A stretch of 64,000 bases of DNA from Sipunculus nudus (Eukaryota; Annelida; Sipuncula; Golfingiida; Sipunculidae), in contig CM049308.1 of assembly GCA_026874595.1 (NCBI GenBank), forward strand, positions 46,135,327-46,199,326, in the 5' to 3' direction. The notes beneath the pieces are model-generated. The model saw only the letters and a program-made list of their open reading frames with translations, did not search any database and was not told the DNA's origin. Both the position numbers and the translations under genes were made by a program. Within the stretch, counting starts at the first letter, position 1. Each line of letters begins with the position of its first letter. Below are positions 1 through 12,270 of this stretch, piece by piece.

Positions 1-80
1 CTCATTCCACCTATGTAATCAACGAGTCTCGCATTATTTGACTTCCAGACCCATCTGACTGGTTTTCCTGGATTTCCATT

Positions 81-296
81 ATGCTCCTTATGATAGCAGG
101 GGCTGTAGGCCTTATCATTCTTTACAAATTTAAACACATACTCCCCACATGCAGCCCAAAGGCCTGTAGTAAGCAACAACAAGACAATTCAGACAGTATT
201 CTAGATTCCAAGCCGCATCACGACCTTCAGCCACCCCGGTCAGGGAATTTGAACCCAACGTACACAACAGCCAGAAACTATGGAGGCTTTTCCTGA
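81..296 (+). pseudogene. env C-terminal tail (membrane anchor), left copy
   Basis: A 71-codon frame starts with a strong hydrophobic segment (residues 1-18, rich in L, I, A, G), followed by a short basic stretch and a polar, Pro- and Gln-containing cytoplasmic-type tail. It is nearly identical to the end of the env-like gene at 47,717-47,932, differing at a few residues. In the right copy this segment follows the env ectodomain, so this is the anchor and tail of the same gene. Only the end is in the window, and whether the upstream part is intact cannot be seen. Membrane location is inferred from hydrophobicity. Confidence 0.7.
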
Positions 297-428
297 ATAC
301 TTTTTCCAAAGTTAGTTAAGGCTTATGGCGCCACGGAATGTACTGAAAATATAAGCTTAACATCCTATGGATCTAAGGTGCACTTAAGGACTGTAAGCAC
401 AAACTCTAACGGCAAATAACCGCTTTTC

Positions 429-476
<48 letters not shown>

Positions 477-1299
477 AGGTATAGGTGTGTGTTGTATATA
501 TATATATGCATGTATGTATGTATGTATATGCGTATATCTATATGTGTATATAAATATATATACTTGATTTATCACTGTGCATGTTGTATACCATGATTTT
601 ATGTCACTTATATATTATTAATTATCAATTAAAGGTTACCTCCCTAAACTCCCACAACACTTATCAGACTGCTACTCCCTTTTTTCCTACTAGTACTGTG
701 TAGGGAGAGAACACTCCCTGCCCGCTGTTGAAGCACTGGAAAAACCTACCTCCCCCTCCTCACTTGGGAGTTTGGGTTGGGTAGCTTGCAGCCTTTACAC
801 AGACTATGGGGCCCTGTAAAAAAACAACTCCAGATGGTGATGTACTAGGACTGTGACCAGAAAAAATTGTAGCATCCCACTCTACATGATGCTTAACCTT
901 TGCTCTTACTGACCTCCTGTTGACCAGGGGCGAGGCATCCTGATGACTGACAGTCACCAGTTATGCCCTGACCAATCACCAGGCAGTGGGTACTTTACCC
1001 TGTCTCCCGCAGATAACATACAACTAGGCATCACTGACTGATTCGCTCTCTTTGGACCTGAGCATCAAGAAGAGTCGGTTCGTGCAGTGCACACCATCTT
1101 CGCTCGACCGGTGCAGTCCTAGGTATGTGTACTTATTATCTTAGATAACTTAGCAGTCACCATAAAGCAGTCTTGATAATGTGTGAGTGTAGTCTCTGTA
1201 TATATAACCAATACAAACTTGTTGTGGTTCTTTCAAATTTCCCTAAGTGGTATCACCCAATACATCTACATTCCCAAATTACAGTATTTTAAGAAAATA
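297..1299. other. Gene-free sequence downstream of env, possibly LTR
   Basis: No supported gene. The stretch holds (TA)n/(TG)n at 432-540 and a moderately GC-rich segment at 660-1,130. Its position right after env would suit a 3' LTR, but I found no matching 5' LTR upstream of gag in the other copy (39,811-41,181), so LTR status is unproven. It is repeated almost unchanged at 47,933-48,939. Confidence 0.45.
432..540. repeat. (TA)n / (TG)n microsatellite
   Basis: An uninterrupted TA run at 432-468 passes into TG and TATG repeats. The short ORF on its minus strand is an artefact of the repeat. Confidence 0.95.
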
Positions 1300-1645
1300 C
1301 TACAGTATAACAACAGTACAACAGCAAATCAATACAATTACACAGTATAATAAATAAAGTGTACAGTACCTGCATACCACCACTGTCACGGCGACAAAAA
1401 TTCCTTAAAAATGTATAATCAAGATGAACAGTTCACATAAATCTTCCCAGAGAATAACAGTCCAGTTCAATCACAAAATCAATTTGTTGTACTCCAAAAG
1501 TGAAGTTCTGATAGTGATCCCAAAGGCAAACCGAAGACTAATTTAAATCCGTTACAAATTCGAAGAAGTTCTGTAACTGCTGCAGTTATCGGAAAGGCCC
1601 ACAACTGACTCGCACTCTTCCGTGTACGCTGGAACATTTCTCTTT
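1300..1645 (-). repeat. LTR fragment of the Gmr1-like gypsy family
   Basis: This stretch aligns closely with 35,293-35,620, the LTR region next to the gypsy element at 36,032-39,810, in the same orientation. Shared landmarks are the CAGTATAACAACAG block, the AATAAAGTGTACAGTACCTG block and the CTCTTCCGTGTACGCTGGAA block. No internal coding sequence follows, so it is an isolated LTR piece. The copy at 48,940-49,285 came with the segmental duplication. Confidence 0.7.
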
Positions 1646-2166
1646 CAGGCTTCAAAATAGGTCTGATAGGATGAAAAAAGGTTGCGCCGGCTGAAAATGG
1701 CAACGGACCCTATGCATGGAGTCCCATTGGGTCCGCTTCTGCTGCTTATGAGGAATGCATATTTCTATTTCTTTCTTTAGAAACAGTTTCCTTGCAACGT
1801 ACATTTAATTAATCTTTCATGTGTTCCTCATATCAATCTATTCTTTATACGTCCAACGATAGAATCCATGCTGTCAAATATCATCGAAAACCTGAATGCT
1901 CCTGCGTCTCATTCCGGTTCGCAATGTAAACATCATCACTGACCAGGTAAACAAGTACTGGGGTATGAATTTCTTGCCATGAGCAGAGCGCCACAAAATA
2001 AATGTAAACAACATTTGTACATGTCTTATTGAGACAGACACAAATTAAAAACCTATATTTTCTTTTAACTTTTAGAATAAAAAAAAGAGCCAACATTACA
2101 TATCTCCTTTATATATCTCCCCAACCCCGGTGAAAAGCCCGGTATAATGGGTTTATCATGCAGCTA

Positions 2167-2175
<9 letters not shown>

Positions 2176-2218
<43 letters not shown>
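2176..2218. repeat. (TA)n microsatellite
   Basis: TA run preceded by a short GT run. The right copy is at 49,826-49,870. Confidence 0.95.
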
Positions 2219-2221
<3 letters not shown>

Positions 2222-2345
2222 AATTAATGGTATAGCCGTGTTAGTCTGTAGTCCAAGTATAGGTAGATAGAAAGAGTGACGCCTTTCAGATAGACTTATA
2301 ACACGTTTAAGTAAATAAACAAGTTGGTCTAAAAGGCGTCGATCT
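2219..2345 (-). mobile_element. Possible Penelope-like element 3' terminal remnant
   Basis: On the minus strand this holds the string AGACTAACACGGCTA close to the TA tract, with an inverted pair GACGCC...GGCGTC about 60 nt apart upstream of it. I recall that string from the ends of Penelope-like elements in animal genomes. No hammerhead core (CTGANGA...GAAA) or coding sequence is present, so the assignment rests on the short motif. It is also present in the right duplication copy. Confidence 0.3.
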
Positions 2346-3849
2346 TATATATATAATATATAAATATATTAACATGGCGAAAAGCAGGATAAGACAAACC
2401 ATGAATTAAGTAATTGTTAACAATATAGAAGACTATGAACAACACATGCTTCGAGTCACTTGTAGGACTGATACAATAAAATGCAATTTTGTCCTGTAAA
2501 TATATAGTAAAAGTTAAAAAGAAAATGTTTAACTATGTGTTCGTTGTAAGAGTTTAAAATGCAATCAAAAGGTGACCGTTGCAACATAAAAGGGCATAAC
2601 TTTAAAATACATCAACATGAACAAATTGCATTAATAAAAGTATATATTACTGTACATTACAATTTTTTTTTTTAGCAATGACGAAGAGGAAGAAAATGAG
2701 CCATGGTTTGTGAAGATAGGACCAATATTGACAAAGTTATGATCGAAATAAGATTTTGACGTGTTTGATGACCTATACCTTAAAATTCGACCTATTAAAA
2801 ATACACATACAGCTTCATGAAATCGTCCCGATATACGATATTGGTTAATACATAGTAATACCTGCAAAACTTTGGCATGTAGAATGCTAAATATAAGACA
2901 AAAGAACAATTAGCCAGAAGGCGAAATTGAGGACAACTGACAAACAGACATACAGACAAAGTGACACATCTGAGATAACAGATAACAGAGAAAATAAGCT
3001 AATGGAAAACTGAAGAGGAACAAAATACGCTATAGTTTATGTAGGAAAGGTTTATAGGTTTTGAGATATGGGCAAAAAATGATATGTTGTAATGTTTAGA
3101 GTGCCGCGCCCCCTAGCGGCTATTTTCCGCAAATGAAAAATCATTTTCGAGGTATAAGTATAATACAATAGACGTACCAGTTCCAAAAGGATTCTCTCAA
3201 AACTGTGGCCTGTAGAATGCTAATTGATCGCTAATTGAGATGATCGTACACATTATTTGATATTTGTGATCAAAACATACTCGGTTTTAATATATCTGAA
3301 AACAAAATAAGTAATATGTTTTAGGGAGACAACCCCTATGTATACATATAATTCAGAATAATCTTTAAAAACCTGCAAATAATAATAAGATCATACATTC
3401 TTCTCATGTTTAACAAACGATTCATGTTTATCTCATCAGGAAGACCTAAAAAGTATAAAATGCGATCTCTCGAAACGAAAATACTCACATTCAAAGAAAT
3501 AATGATATTCATCTCCAATGACATCAAGACTACATATCTCGCATTATCTTTCATCATAAAAATCCCTGGGAGACGTCCTGTCGTCACTGTTAAATGGTTG
3601 TTTCCAGCTCTAAATTCGCACACTAATTGACAGAATCCAGTCGGCAAAATAGTTAAGTGTGGTTAAAAAATATTTCTTTTAAAAATATGTATGCTCTACC
3701 TATTTGTGCCTCTGAGACAAGTTTATGCCATCTTTGTTGATACTGGTCGTGGAGTTTTAGTCGAAAACACAGGTATATACCACCTAGGGTTCATAACTTG
3801 CTGGCAAGACCATATGTTAAATAACCCCATAAATGCGGGGAACTGTCGG
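2346..3849. other. Gene-free AT-rich stretch
   Basis: No coding region is supported. Short ORFs on both strands have no recognisable motifs and are copied in the duplication only because it is recent. Positions 2,940-3,204 are missing from the right copy. Confidence 0.6.
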
Positions 3850-5150
3850 TTTTTCAGACTAATCTATGGGATTCTTTGCTACCATTGCGCATGGTCCAGC
3901 ACAACGCGGCACATCTTGCTACTTTTATGTGCTGAACGGCTATTCAGCGAAAAGTGCGCGGTAGCAAATAGCTGTCGCACAGTAGCATATGCTAACCTTG
4001 CGCATAGCTTGCCACATCGCGCAATTAGCTGCCACTGGACTTGCTACCATAAGACAGAGACCGGCTCATACGCATAAAGTGCGCGGTAGCAAATCATAAC
4101 TGCGCGGTAGCAAATGGCTGTCTTTGCTACCCATGTGGCCTATGCACAGACCGCCTCATATGTGCAAAGTACGCGGTAGCAAATCAGACCTGCGCGCTAG
4201 CAGGTGGCTGTCATTGCTATCATGGCGGCTATGGTCGCAAAATCTGCTTCTATTGACGTAGTACAAGTCTTTGCTGCCAGAGGTCGCTCGGACAGGACCA
4301 CTCAAAGCGACATGCGCGGTAGCAATTAATTGTCGCAAAGTAGCAAACAGATCTGCTCAGTAGCAAAGGCCATGGGTCATATAAAGCTGCAATCGCAATG
4401 CGCAATGTGCGCGGCAAACAGACCTGCGCGGTAGCAAGTTGCTGTCAGCTCCTATGCATGTCTTTGCGATCGCAAAATCTGCTAATGTTAACGTAGTGCA
4501 AGTCTTTGCTGTCAGAGGTCGCTCGGGCACGACAACTCAAAGCAATATGCGCGGTAGCAATTAACTGTTGCAAAGAGCAAACAGATCTGCGGGGTAGCAA
4601 ATGCTACGGGTCATATTCAGCTGCGATCGCAATGCGCAATGTGCGCGGTCGCAAGTTGCTGTTACCTGCTACCTTGGGGACTATGAATTTGCGATCGCAA
4701 AATCTGCTATTGTTGACGTAGTGCAATTCTTTGCTGCCAGAGGTCGCTCGGACAAGACCACTCAGACCAATATGCGCCGTAGCAATTAACTGTCGCAAAG
4801 CAGCAAACAGTCTAGATTTGCGCGGTAGCAAGTGCCATGGACCATAATATGCTGCGATTGCAATGCGCAATGTGCGCGGTAGCAAATCAGATTTGCGCGG
4901 TATCGAGAACCCCGTGGAGGCTATCTATTGCGATCGAAAATTTTGCTGGTATCGTTTCAGTGCAAGTCTCTGTAGCCATAGGTCGCCCGGATAGGCCTGC
5001 AACAAGCTTTGCATTAGGCGTGTAAGGAATTAGTAGTCGAAGAGTAACACATTGACCTGCGCAGAAGCAGGTGTAATGGGCCATATTAACTAACGACAGC
5101 AAAGCGCAATGTGCACGGTAGCAAAACAGACCTGCGAGATAGCAAGTGCT
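3850..5150. repeat. GC-rich tandem field built on GCGCGGTAGCAA
   Basis: The 12-mer GCGCGGTAGCAA and close variants recur many times. Longer units of about 225-240 bp can be aligned by the phrase ACGTAGTRCAAGTCTTTGCTG, with ACGTAG at 4,256, 4,491 and 4,716 and a degenerate fourth near 4,955. The octamer GCGATCGC and the phrase AATGCGCAATGTGCGCGG recur inside units. The 5' edge (3,870-4,040) has the core in opposite orientation (TTGCTACC). The 128-codon frame at 3,691-4,077 falls largely in this field and is probably not a gene. Confidence 0.75.
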
Positions 5151-5858
5151 TGTGACTTACTCATCCTAGCCATAATTCTGGAATAATATATGCTTCATTC
5201 CATTCAGGTTTTTTTTTTCAAATAATCACTAATGATATATTAACATTTAATTTAAAAACACTTGTTCCAAACCTTTGTCGCCCTTCTCTTACAAAATCTG
5301 CATGGTTTGAACATATTTATATTAACAGGATTACAAAGTAGCCATTGGCTAATAGACAGGCTATCCTGTAAACATTTAACATGTTAACAACATATATACA
5401 TTTAAGCATAAGTTGACATTTAAGCATAAGGTGATATATAAGCACGTAATTCAATATATACAACATAATATAGGCGACAAATAATCTAACAGAATGACCT
5501 AACATAAACAGACGTGAAAACAATACATGCAGTATAACCGTTAACTATATACTGCACTAGTAGCGGGTTCATATGGAGCCCCTAAAGTGAAATACGTAAT
5601 ATTTTTTTCTGGGTAAATATCGCGTTCCCTGGCGACCATTTTGTAAAATGTGAGAAGTATTTGGAAATCTCTCCTCAAGGAGAGTTGAGGCCAATGCAGC
5701 TCATCGTACATTTTGTTTGAGCTTGTTGTGATAAAAGCGCCGGTGCTGATACTTTCTGGATGCTTTCTAATTTTTTACTATGTTTCGTTGTGCAGCTGTT
5801 AAATACTTGTGATCTGTATTCTAAAACCGGAAGAACCATTGATTTGTACACCCGTAAG
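5151..5858. other. Gene-free AT-rich stretch
   Basis: No motif-bearing ORF. It ends at the terminal inverted repeat of the element that starts at 5,859. Confidence 0.6.
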
Positions 5859-6746
5859 CAGGGGCGTAGCTAGGATTGAGGGAGGGAAGGGGGCCATGAT
5901 CAATGGAGGATCCCGAAATTCGAAAACGGGGGGTGGGGGGGGGGTAGGGGCGCTAATATGCATGTAATGGTACTATGAAAACTGTTATATATACAAGTAT
6001 ATATATGTATATGTATATTATTATTATTATTATTACTATACGTTATATATTTTAGTGTATGAAAATATATTTTTTTGTTTATTTTCAATTATGAACCATC
6101 CTTTCATTATGGTTAGTTACAGGTACATGGGGAGGGTATGTGAGGGGGTATCCCCCTCCCATATTGGGAAATTTTTTTAATATACAATGTAAAAAGGACA
6201 TTTTGAAGCAATTTTTAAAATGTCTTTGCGTTATGTAGTCAAACTGTAGAGAAGTTCAATATTTAATATTTATATTTCTTCAAAATTAGGATATAATATT
6301 TCAGTCGTTTTCAAACAAGTCAATGGCACAAAGGCGCAATAACTGATAAGTTGAATTCTTATGGTAAACTTTGCATTTTACCGGGTTCCGTGGTCTCGAC
6401 AGCACACAGGACTCCTCAGAGCACAGATCGCGAGGTCGAGTACCGGTATCACCAGAGGAGCCGTAAGATTGTTCCCGGACCCAAACCAGGGCCTGGTGCT
6501 CGATCGATCTGCAGTTGTTCTGCAGCTGTTCATAAATATCCTTATACTCAACTAACAAATTTGTAAGAAATAAACTGCAGATAACTTAAATAAAGTCTAA
6601 TTCCGTATTAATAATACGAAAAATGAAAAACGAAAATTAATCACGAAAATAGGGAATTAGATAAAATGAGAGATATTGCAGCTCAACGGGGGGCAGCGCG
6701 CCGAAGGCGCCCCCTCTGGATCCTCGATTGATAGCAAAGGCAATTT

Positions 6747-6798
<52 letters not shown>

Positions 6799-6906
6799 TA
6801 GTATTAGATTAAGTGAAATTCAGAAAAGGACGGCGAGTACTGGATGCGACCGGGGGTGGCATGGCCCCCTGCGCCCCCACACCCCCCCCCCTTGGCTACG
6901 CCCCTG
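5859..6906. mobile_element. Non-autonomous DNA transposon with terminal inverted repeats
   Basis: The left end reads CAGGGGCGTAGC and the right end GCTACGCCCCTG, a perfect 12-bp inverted repeat. The flanks carry the direct repeat CGTAAG (5,853-5,858 and 6,907-6,912), a 6-bp target duplication. The interior has G- and C-tracts near the ends, a (TA)n run at 6,749-6,799 and no transposase. The superfamily is not resolved: CAGGGGCG-type termini occur in hAT-like elements, but those usually make 8-bp duplications. The right copy at 53,263-54,279 has the same target duplication, so insertion predates the segmental duplication. Confidence 0.8.
6749..6799. repeat. (TA)n microsatellite inside the inverted-repeat element
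   Basis: TA run of about 50 bp. The right copy at 54,110-54,169 is longer. Confidence 0.95.
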
Positions 6907-7139
6907 CGTAAGTATTTTCATAGACATCTTGAATTTATAATATTTTAAAATGGTAATTTATTTTGGAAGCTGTAAGACATAAATTATTTATATGTTCGGA
7001 TCATGACAAGTTTTTAGAAAGTATATCCCCGACGTGTTTTACGCTGGTAACGTCAGTCAGTTTGACGTCATCAAAATGCAGCAGTAGATGAGTATTGTAC
7101 GATCTTTTACTTGAAAAAACATATAACTTTAGTTTTTGA

Positions 7140-10100
7140 TAAACCATTTACTGGAGTTTTTCATGTCTCAAGGCTTAGGGTCACCCGTATCCAGGATATA
7201 CCATATATCAATAGTGACAGACACTTACTGGAATTTACACTAACTGGTATTTTTCAGGTCTTGGATATATCATATATTAATAGTGACAAATACTCACTGC
7301 AGTATTTCATGTACAAAGGGTTAAGGTAACTTGTATTATGGATATAGCATATATCAATAGTGACAACACTTACCGGAGTATTTCATGTCCTAAGGGTTAG
7401 GGTAACCCGTATCCCAGATATAGCATATATTAATAGTTACCATCACTTACCTCTAGTCTTTCATGCTCGAACGGTAAAGGTAGCCCGTATCCCGGATAAA
7501 GCATATGTTTAAAGTGACTAACACCTACTGGAGTATTTCATGCTCGAAGAGTTAAGGTAACCCGTATCCTGGATATAGCATATATTAATAATAGTATATA
7601 CTTACTGAAGAATTTCATGTCTAAGTGTTAAGGAATTCGTATACCGAATATAGCAAATACTAATAGTGACAAACACTTACAGATGTATTTTATGCGCGAT
7701 GTATTTCATGCCAGAAGGGATACAGTAACCCGTATCCTCGATATAGCATATAGTAATAGTGACAAACACTTAGTGAAGTATTTCATGTCGGAAGGCTTAG
7801 GGTCGTCCGTATCCAGGATATACCATATATTAATAGTGAAAACTATTATTGGAGTATTTCATGCCCGAAGGGTTACGGTAACCCGTGTCCCGGATATACA
7901 ATATATTAATAGTGACAAATATTTATTGGAGTATTTCATGTCAGAAAGTTTAGGGAACTCGTATCCGTGATATACCTTATATTAATAGTGACAAATAGTG
8001 AAAACTATTATTGGAGTATTTCATGCCCGAAGGGTTACGGTAACCCGTGTCCCGGATATACAATATATTAATAGTGACAAATATTTATTGGAGTATTTCA
8101 TGTCAGAAAGTTTAGAGAACTCGTATCCGTGATATACCATATATTAATAGTGACAAATATTTATTAGAGTATTTCATGTCAGAAGGTTTAGGGAACTCAT
8201 ATCCGTGATATACCATATATTAATAGTGACAAATATTTATTGGAGTATTTCATGTCAGAAGGTTTAGGGAACTCGTATCCGTGATATACCATATATTAAT
8301 AGTGACAAATATTTATTGGGGTATTTCATGTCAGAAGGTTTAGGGAACTCGTATCCGTGATATACCATATATTAAAAGTGACAAATATTTATTGGAGTAT
8401 TTCATGTCAGAAGGTTTAGGGAACTCGTATCCGTGATATACCATACATTAATAGTGACAAATATTTTTTGGAGTATTTCATGTCAGAAGGTTTAGGGAAC
8501 TCGTATCCGTGATATACCATATATTAATAGTGACAAATATTTATTGGGGTATTTCATGTCAGAAGGTTTAGGGAACTCGTATCCGTGATATACCATATAT
8601 TAATAGTGACAAATATTTATTGGAGTATTTCATGTCAGAAGGTTTAGGGAACTCATATCCGTGATATACCATACATTAACAGTGACAAATATTTTTTGGA
8701 GTATTTCATGTCAGAAGGTTTAGGGAACTCGTATCCGTGATATACCATATATTAATAGTGACAAATATTTATTGGAGTATTTCGTGTCAGAAGGTTTAGG
8801 GAACTCGTATCCGTGATATACCATATATTAATAGTGACAAATATTTATTGGAGTATTTCATGTCAGAAGGTTTAGGGAACTCGTATCCGTGATATACCAT
8901 ATATTAAAAGTGACAAATATTTATTGGAGTATTTCATGTCAGAAGGTTTAGGGAACTCGTATCCGTGATATACCATATATTAATAGTGACAAATATTTAT
9001 TGGAGTATTTCATGTCAGAAGGTTTAGGGAACTCGTATCCGTGATATACCATATATTAATAGTGACAAATATTTATTGGAGTATTTCATGTCAGAAGGTT
9101 TAGGGAACTCGTATCCGTGATATACCATATATTAATAGTGACAAATATTTATTGGAGTATTTCATGTCAGAAGGTTTAGGGAACTAGTATCCGTGATATA
9201 CCATATATTAATAGTGACAAATATTTTTTTGAGTATTTCATGTCAGATAGTTTAGGGAACTCGTATCCGTGATATACCATATATTAATAGTGACAAATAT
9301 TTATTGGAGTATTTCATGTCAGAAGGTTTAGGGAACTCGTATCCGTGATATACCATATATTAATAGTGATAAACACTTATTGGTGTATTTCATGTCTGCA
9401 GTGTTAGGGTAACATGTAACACGGATCGAGCATATCTTAATAGTGACAAACACTTACTGGAGTATTTCATGTCCGAAGGGTTAGGGGAAGTGTCCGAATA
9501 CAGAATAGATCATTTGTGACAAATACTGACTGGAGTATTTCATGATCGATTGCTCAGGGTCACCCGTATCCAGGATATACCATATATTAACAGTGAAAGA
9601 CACCTACTGGAGTATTTCTTGCCCGAAGTTTTAGGGTAACCCGTGTCCCGAATATACCATATATAAACAGTGACAAATACTGACTTGAGTATTTCATGAT
9701 CGAAGGCTAAGGGTCACCCGTATCCAGGATATCCCATATATTATTAATGACAAACACTTACTAAAGAATTTCATGTCTAAGTGTTATCGTAACTCGTACA
9801 CCGGAGATAGCAAATACTAATAGTGACAAACAGTTACTGATGTATTTCATGCCCGATGTATTTCATTCCCGAAGGGATAGGGTAACCCTATCTCGGATAT
9901 AGCATATTTTAATAGTGACAACACTTACTGGAGTTAACACTTACTGGTGTATTTCATGCTCCAAGGGTTAGGGTAAACCGTATTCTGAATATACCATATA
10001 TTAATAGTGACAAACACTTACTGGAGTATTTCATGTCCGAAGGCGTAGGGAACTCGTATCTAGGATATACCATATATTAATAGTGACAAACACTTACTGG

Positions 10101-11490
10101 AGTATTTTATGCCCGAAGGGATAGGGTAACCGTATAATGAGTATGACATAAATTTAAAGTGACAAATATTTAATGGAGTATTTCAGGCCCTATCGGTTAG
10201 GGTAACCCGTATACCGGATAAAGCATATATTAATAGTGACAAGCACTTAATGGAGTATTTCATGCCCGAAGTTTTAGGGTAATCCGTATCACGGACATAC
10301 CATATATTTATAGTGAAAAACACTTACTGGAGTCCTTCATGCACGAAGGGTTCGGGTAACCCGTATCCCGGATATAGGATATATTGATAGTTACCATCAC
10401 TAACCTCTAGTATTTATGCTCGAAGGGTAACGGTAGCCCGTATCCCGGATAAAGCTTATATTTTTAGTGACAAACACTGACTGGAGTATTTCATGCTCAA
10501 AATGTTAGGGTAACCCGAATTTCGGATATAGCAGATATCAATTACCCAAACACTTACTGGAGTATTTCATGCCCGAAGGACTGGGTAACCCGTATTTCGG
10601 ATATAGCAGATATCAATTACCCCAAACACTTACTGGAGTATTTCATGCCCGAAGGATTGGGTAACCCGTATACCGGATATACCATATGTTAATAGTGACT
10701 AACACTTTTTGAGGTATTTCATGTCCGAAGTGTTAGGGTAACCCTTAACCCGGATATAGCATATATTAAAAGTTACAAACAATTACTGGAGTATTTCATG
10801 CCCGAAGGGTTAGGGTAACCTCTATCCCGGGTATACCGTATATCACTAGTGATCAACATTAACTGGAGTATTTCATCCCCGAAGGGTAAGGGTAACCCGT
10901 ATCCTGGGTATAGCATATATTAACAGTGACAATCACTTACTGGAGTATTTTCTGTCCTCAGTGTTAGGGTAACCCGTAACACAGATATACCATATATATA
11001 GTTGCAAACATTTAATGGAGTATATCATGTCCGAAGGGTTAGGGTAACCCGTATCCAGGGTATAGCATATATCACTAGTGACCAACATTAACTGGAGTAT
11101 TTCATCCCCGAAGGGTAAGGGTAACCCGTATCCCGGGTATAGCATATATTAACAGTGACAATCACTTAACACAGATATATAGTATTTCATGCTCGAAGGG
11201 TAACGGTAGCCCGTATCACGGAGAATGCATATATTAATAGTGACAAACACTTACTGGAGTATTTCATGCTCGAAGGGTTAGGGTAAGCCGTATCCCGGAT
11301 ATAGTATATATCAATATTATCTAACATTTATTGAAGTAATTCATGTCGAAGTGTTATGGTAACTCATATACCCAATATAGCACATACTAATAGTGACAAA
11401 CCCGTATCCCGGATATAAGTGACAACCTCTAACTGGAGTCTTTCATGCCCGAAGTTTTAGGGTAACCCGTAACTCGGATATACCATATAA
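7140..11490. repeat. 76-bp satellite array
   Basis: Tandem units of 76 bp are recognised by GGAGTATTTCATG, a middle block CGTATCC..GATATACCATATAT and TAATAGTGACAAA. From about 7,930 to 9,370 some 18 units are almost identical (homogenised core, variant GGTTTAGGGAACTC). The flanks at 7,140-7,900 and 9,370-11,490 hold diverged units, many with the hairpin-capable string GGGTTAGGGTAACCC. There is no spacer structure and no gene. The right duplication copy keeps only the first part of the array (54,510-55,420). Confidence 0.92.
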
Positions 11491-11493
11491 TAT

Positions 11494-12270
11494 TGTCAGG
11501 GGTTGCTGACTTGCAGGTTCTCTCGTCAAACTCCAACTCAAGGCAGTCGTTAAGACGTTGTATAATCAATTCATATCAAAGCCGTATAGGTTCGCACCAT
11601 GCACATACATTAAAAATATATTGAAACAGCAGGCTACTGGAGACTGACTACCAGGTGCCCTCCCTCAATACTTGTACTATCCAGAGGCCCGAGTGAGGAC
11701 CTCAACGAAACAAGGGTTACAAGGCTGATGCTGGTATCGTTGTCTGTCCACTACAGAGTAAATGTGTGTTTCCTGTCTGCTCTTTAAATGCTTATTAAGC
11801 AAAGACTATTATAATTTCAACAAAAAATATTACCTTCCCAGATTACTCAAGGAACACTTAATCAGTGATACTAATTGTTACGTAATGACGAATTAGGCTT
11901 AAATAGTAATGAGAAATAAACTTAGATTATACTATGTGGATTTTAATTTATCAACTGAAAAATGATTAATAACTGGAAATTTAAATAAGGTAAGGTATCA
12001 TGACATATATGTACTTACAGAGAACAAAGAGGCCCACCTGATACTATATTATTCTAAGAAATATAAATTAGGACCTGCTTGCAAATAAAGAAATATACTT
12101 TGACAGAAAACACTCCATATATATCCATATAGGATATTGAGTACTGGGCTTGTGGCATCGCCTTTCCGCTTACGCAACAGGCCGGGGCGACAGGGACCAG
12201 AGCTAATTGATAACGGCTGGACGTCAAGTGTACGCCGAGACCTGGGTGTACTAGTGCGTACTCTGTAACA
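11494..12270 (-). repeat. 3' LTR of chromodomain gypsy element A
   Basis: In minus-strand sense it starts TGTTACAGAGTACG and ends CTGACA, so it has the usual TG...CA ends, with a length of about 777 bp. It aligns along its length with 17,721-18,508 and partly with 30,838-31,198. A polypurine tract lies directly upstream (12,271-12,284, minus strand TTAGGGGGTAGGCA). The element inserted into the end of the 76-bp satellite. Confidence 0.85.

Larger units (their letters stand above)
1..8000. repeat. Left copy of a large direct segmental duplication
   Basis: Position 1 matches position 47,637, and the two stretches run colinearly with scattered substitutions and small indels to about 8,000 and 55,420. 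The match covers non-repetitive flanks, the same 1-kb terminal-inverted-repeat element with the same 6-bp target duplication, an LTR fragment and the first satellite units. This is therefore a copied chromosomal block and not independent insertions. The left edge lies outside the window. The right copy lacks about 265 bp present here at 2,940-3,204. Two uncollapsed haplotypes joined in the assembly would look the same. Confidence 0.93.

Noticed and set aside
2219..2345. Hammerhead ribozyme in the possible Penelope-like remnant
   Set aside because: No CTGANGA/GAAA core is present; only the element-end string and an inverted pair are seen.
3691..4077. 128-codon ORF conserved in both duplication copies
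   Set aside because: It falls in the GC-rich repeat field, has no motif, and is conserved only because the duplication is recent.
6361..6566. Possible tRNA-like promoter (GGTCGAGTACC) in the inverted-repeat element
   Set aside because: One base short of a B box and no A box at proper distance.
7140..9370. Regularly spaced repeats that could suggest a CRISPR array
   Set aside because: The whole 76-bp unit is repeated without unique spacers, and the setting is eukaryotic; it is a satellite.
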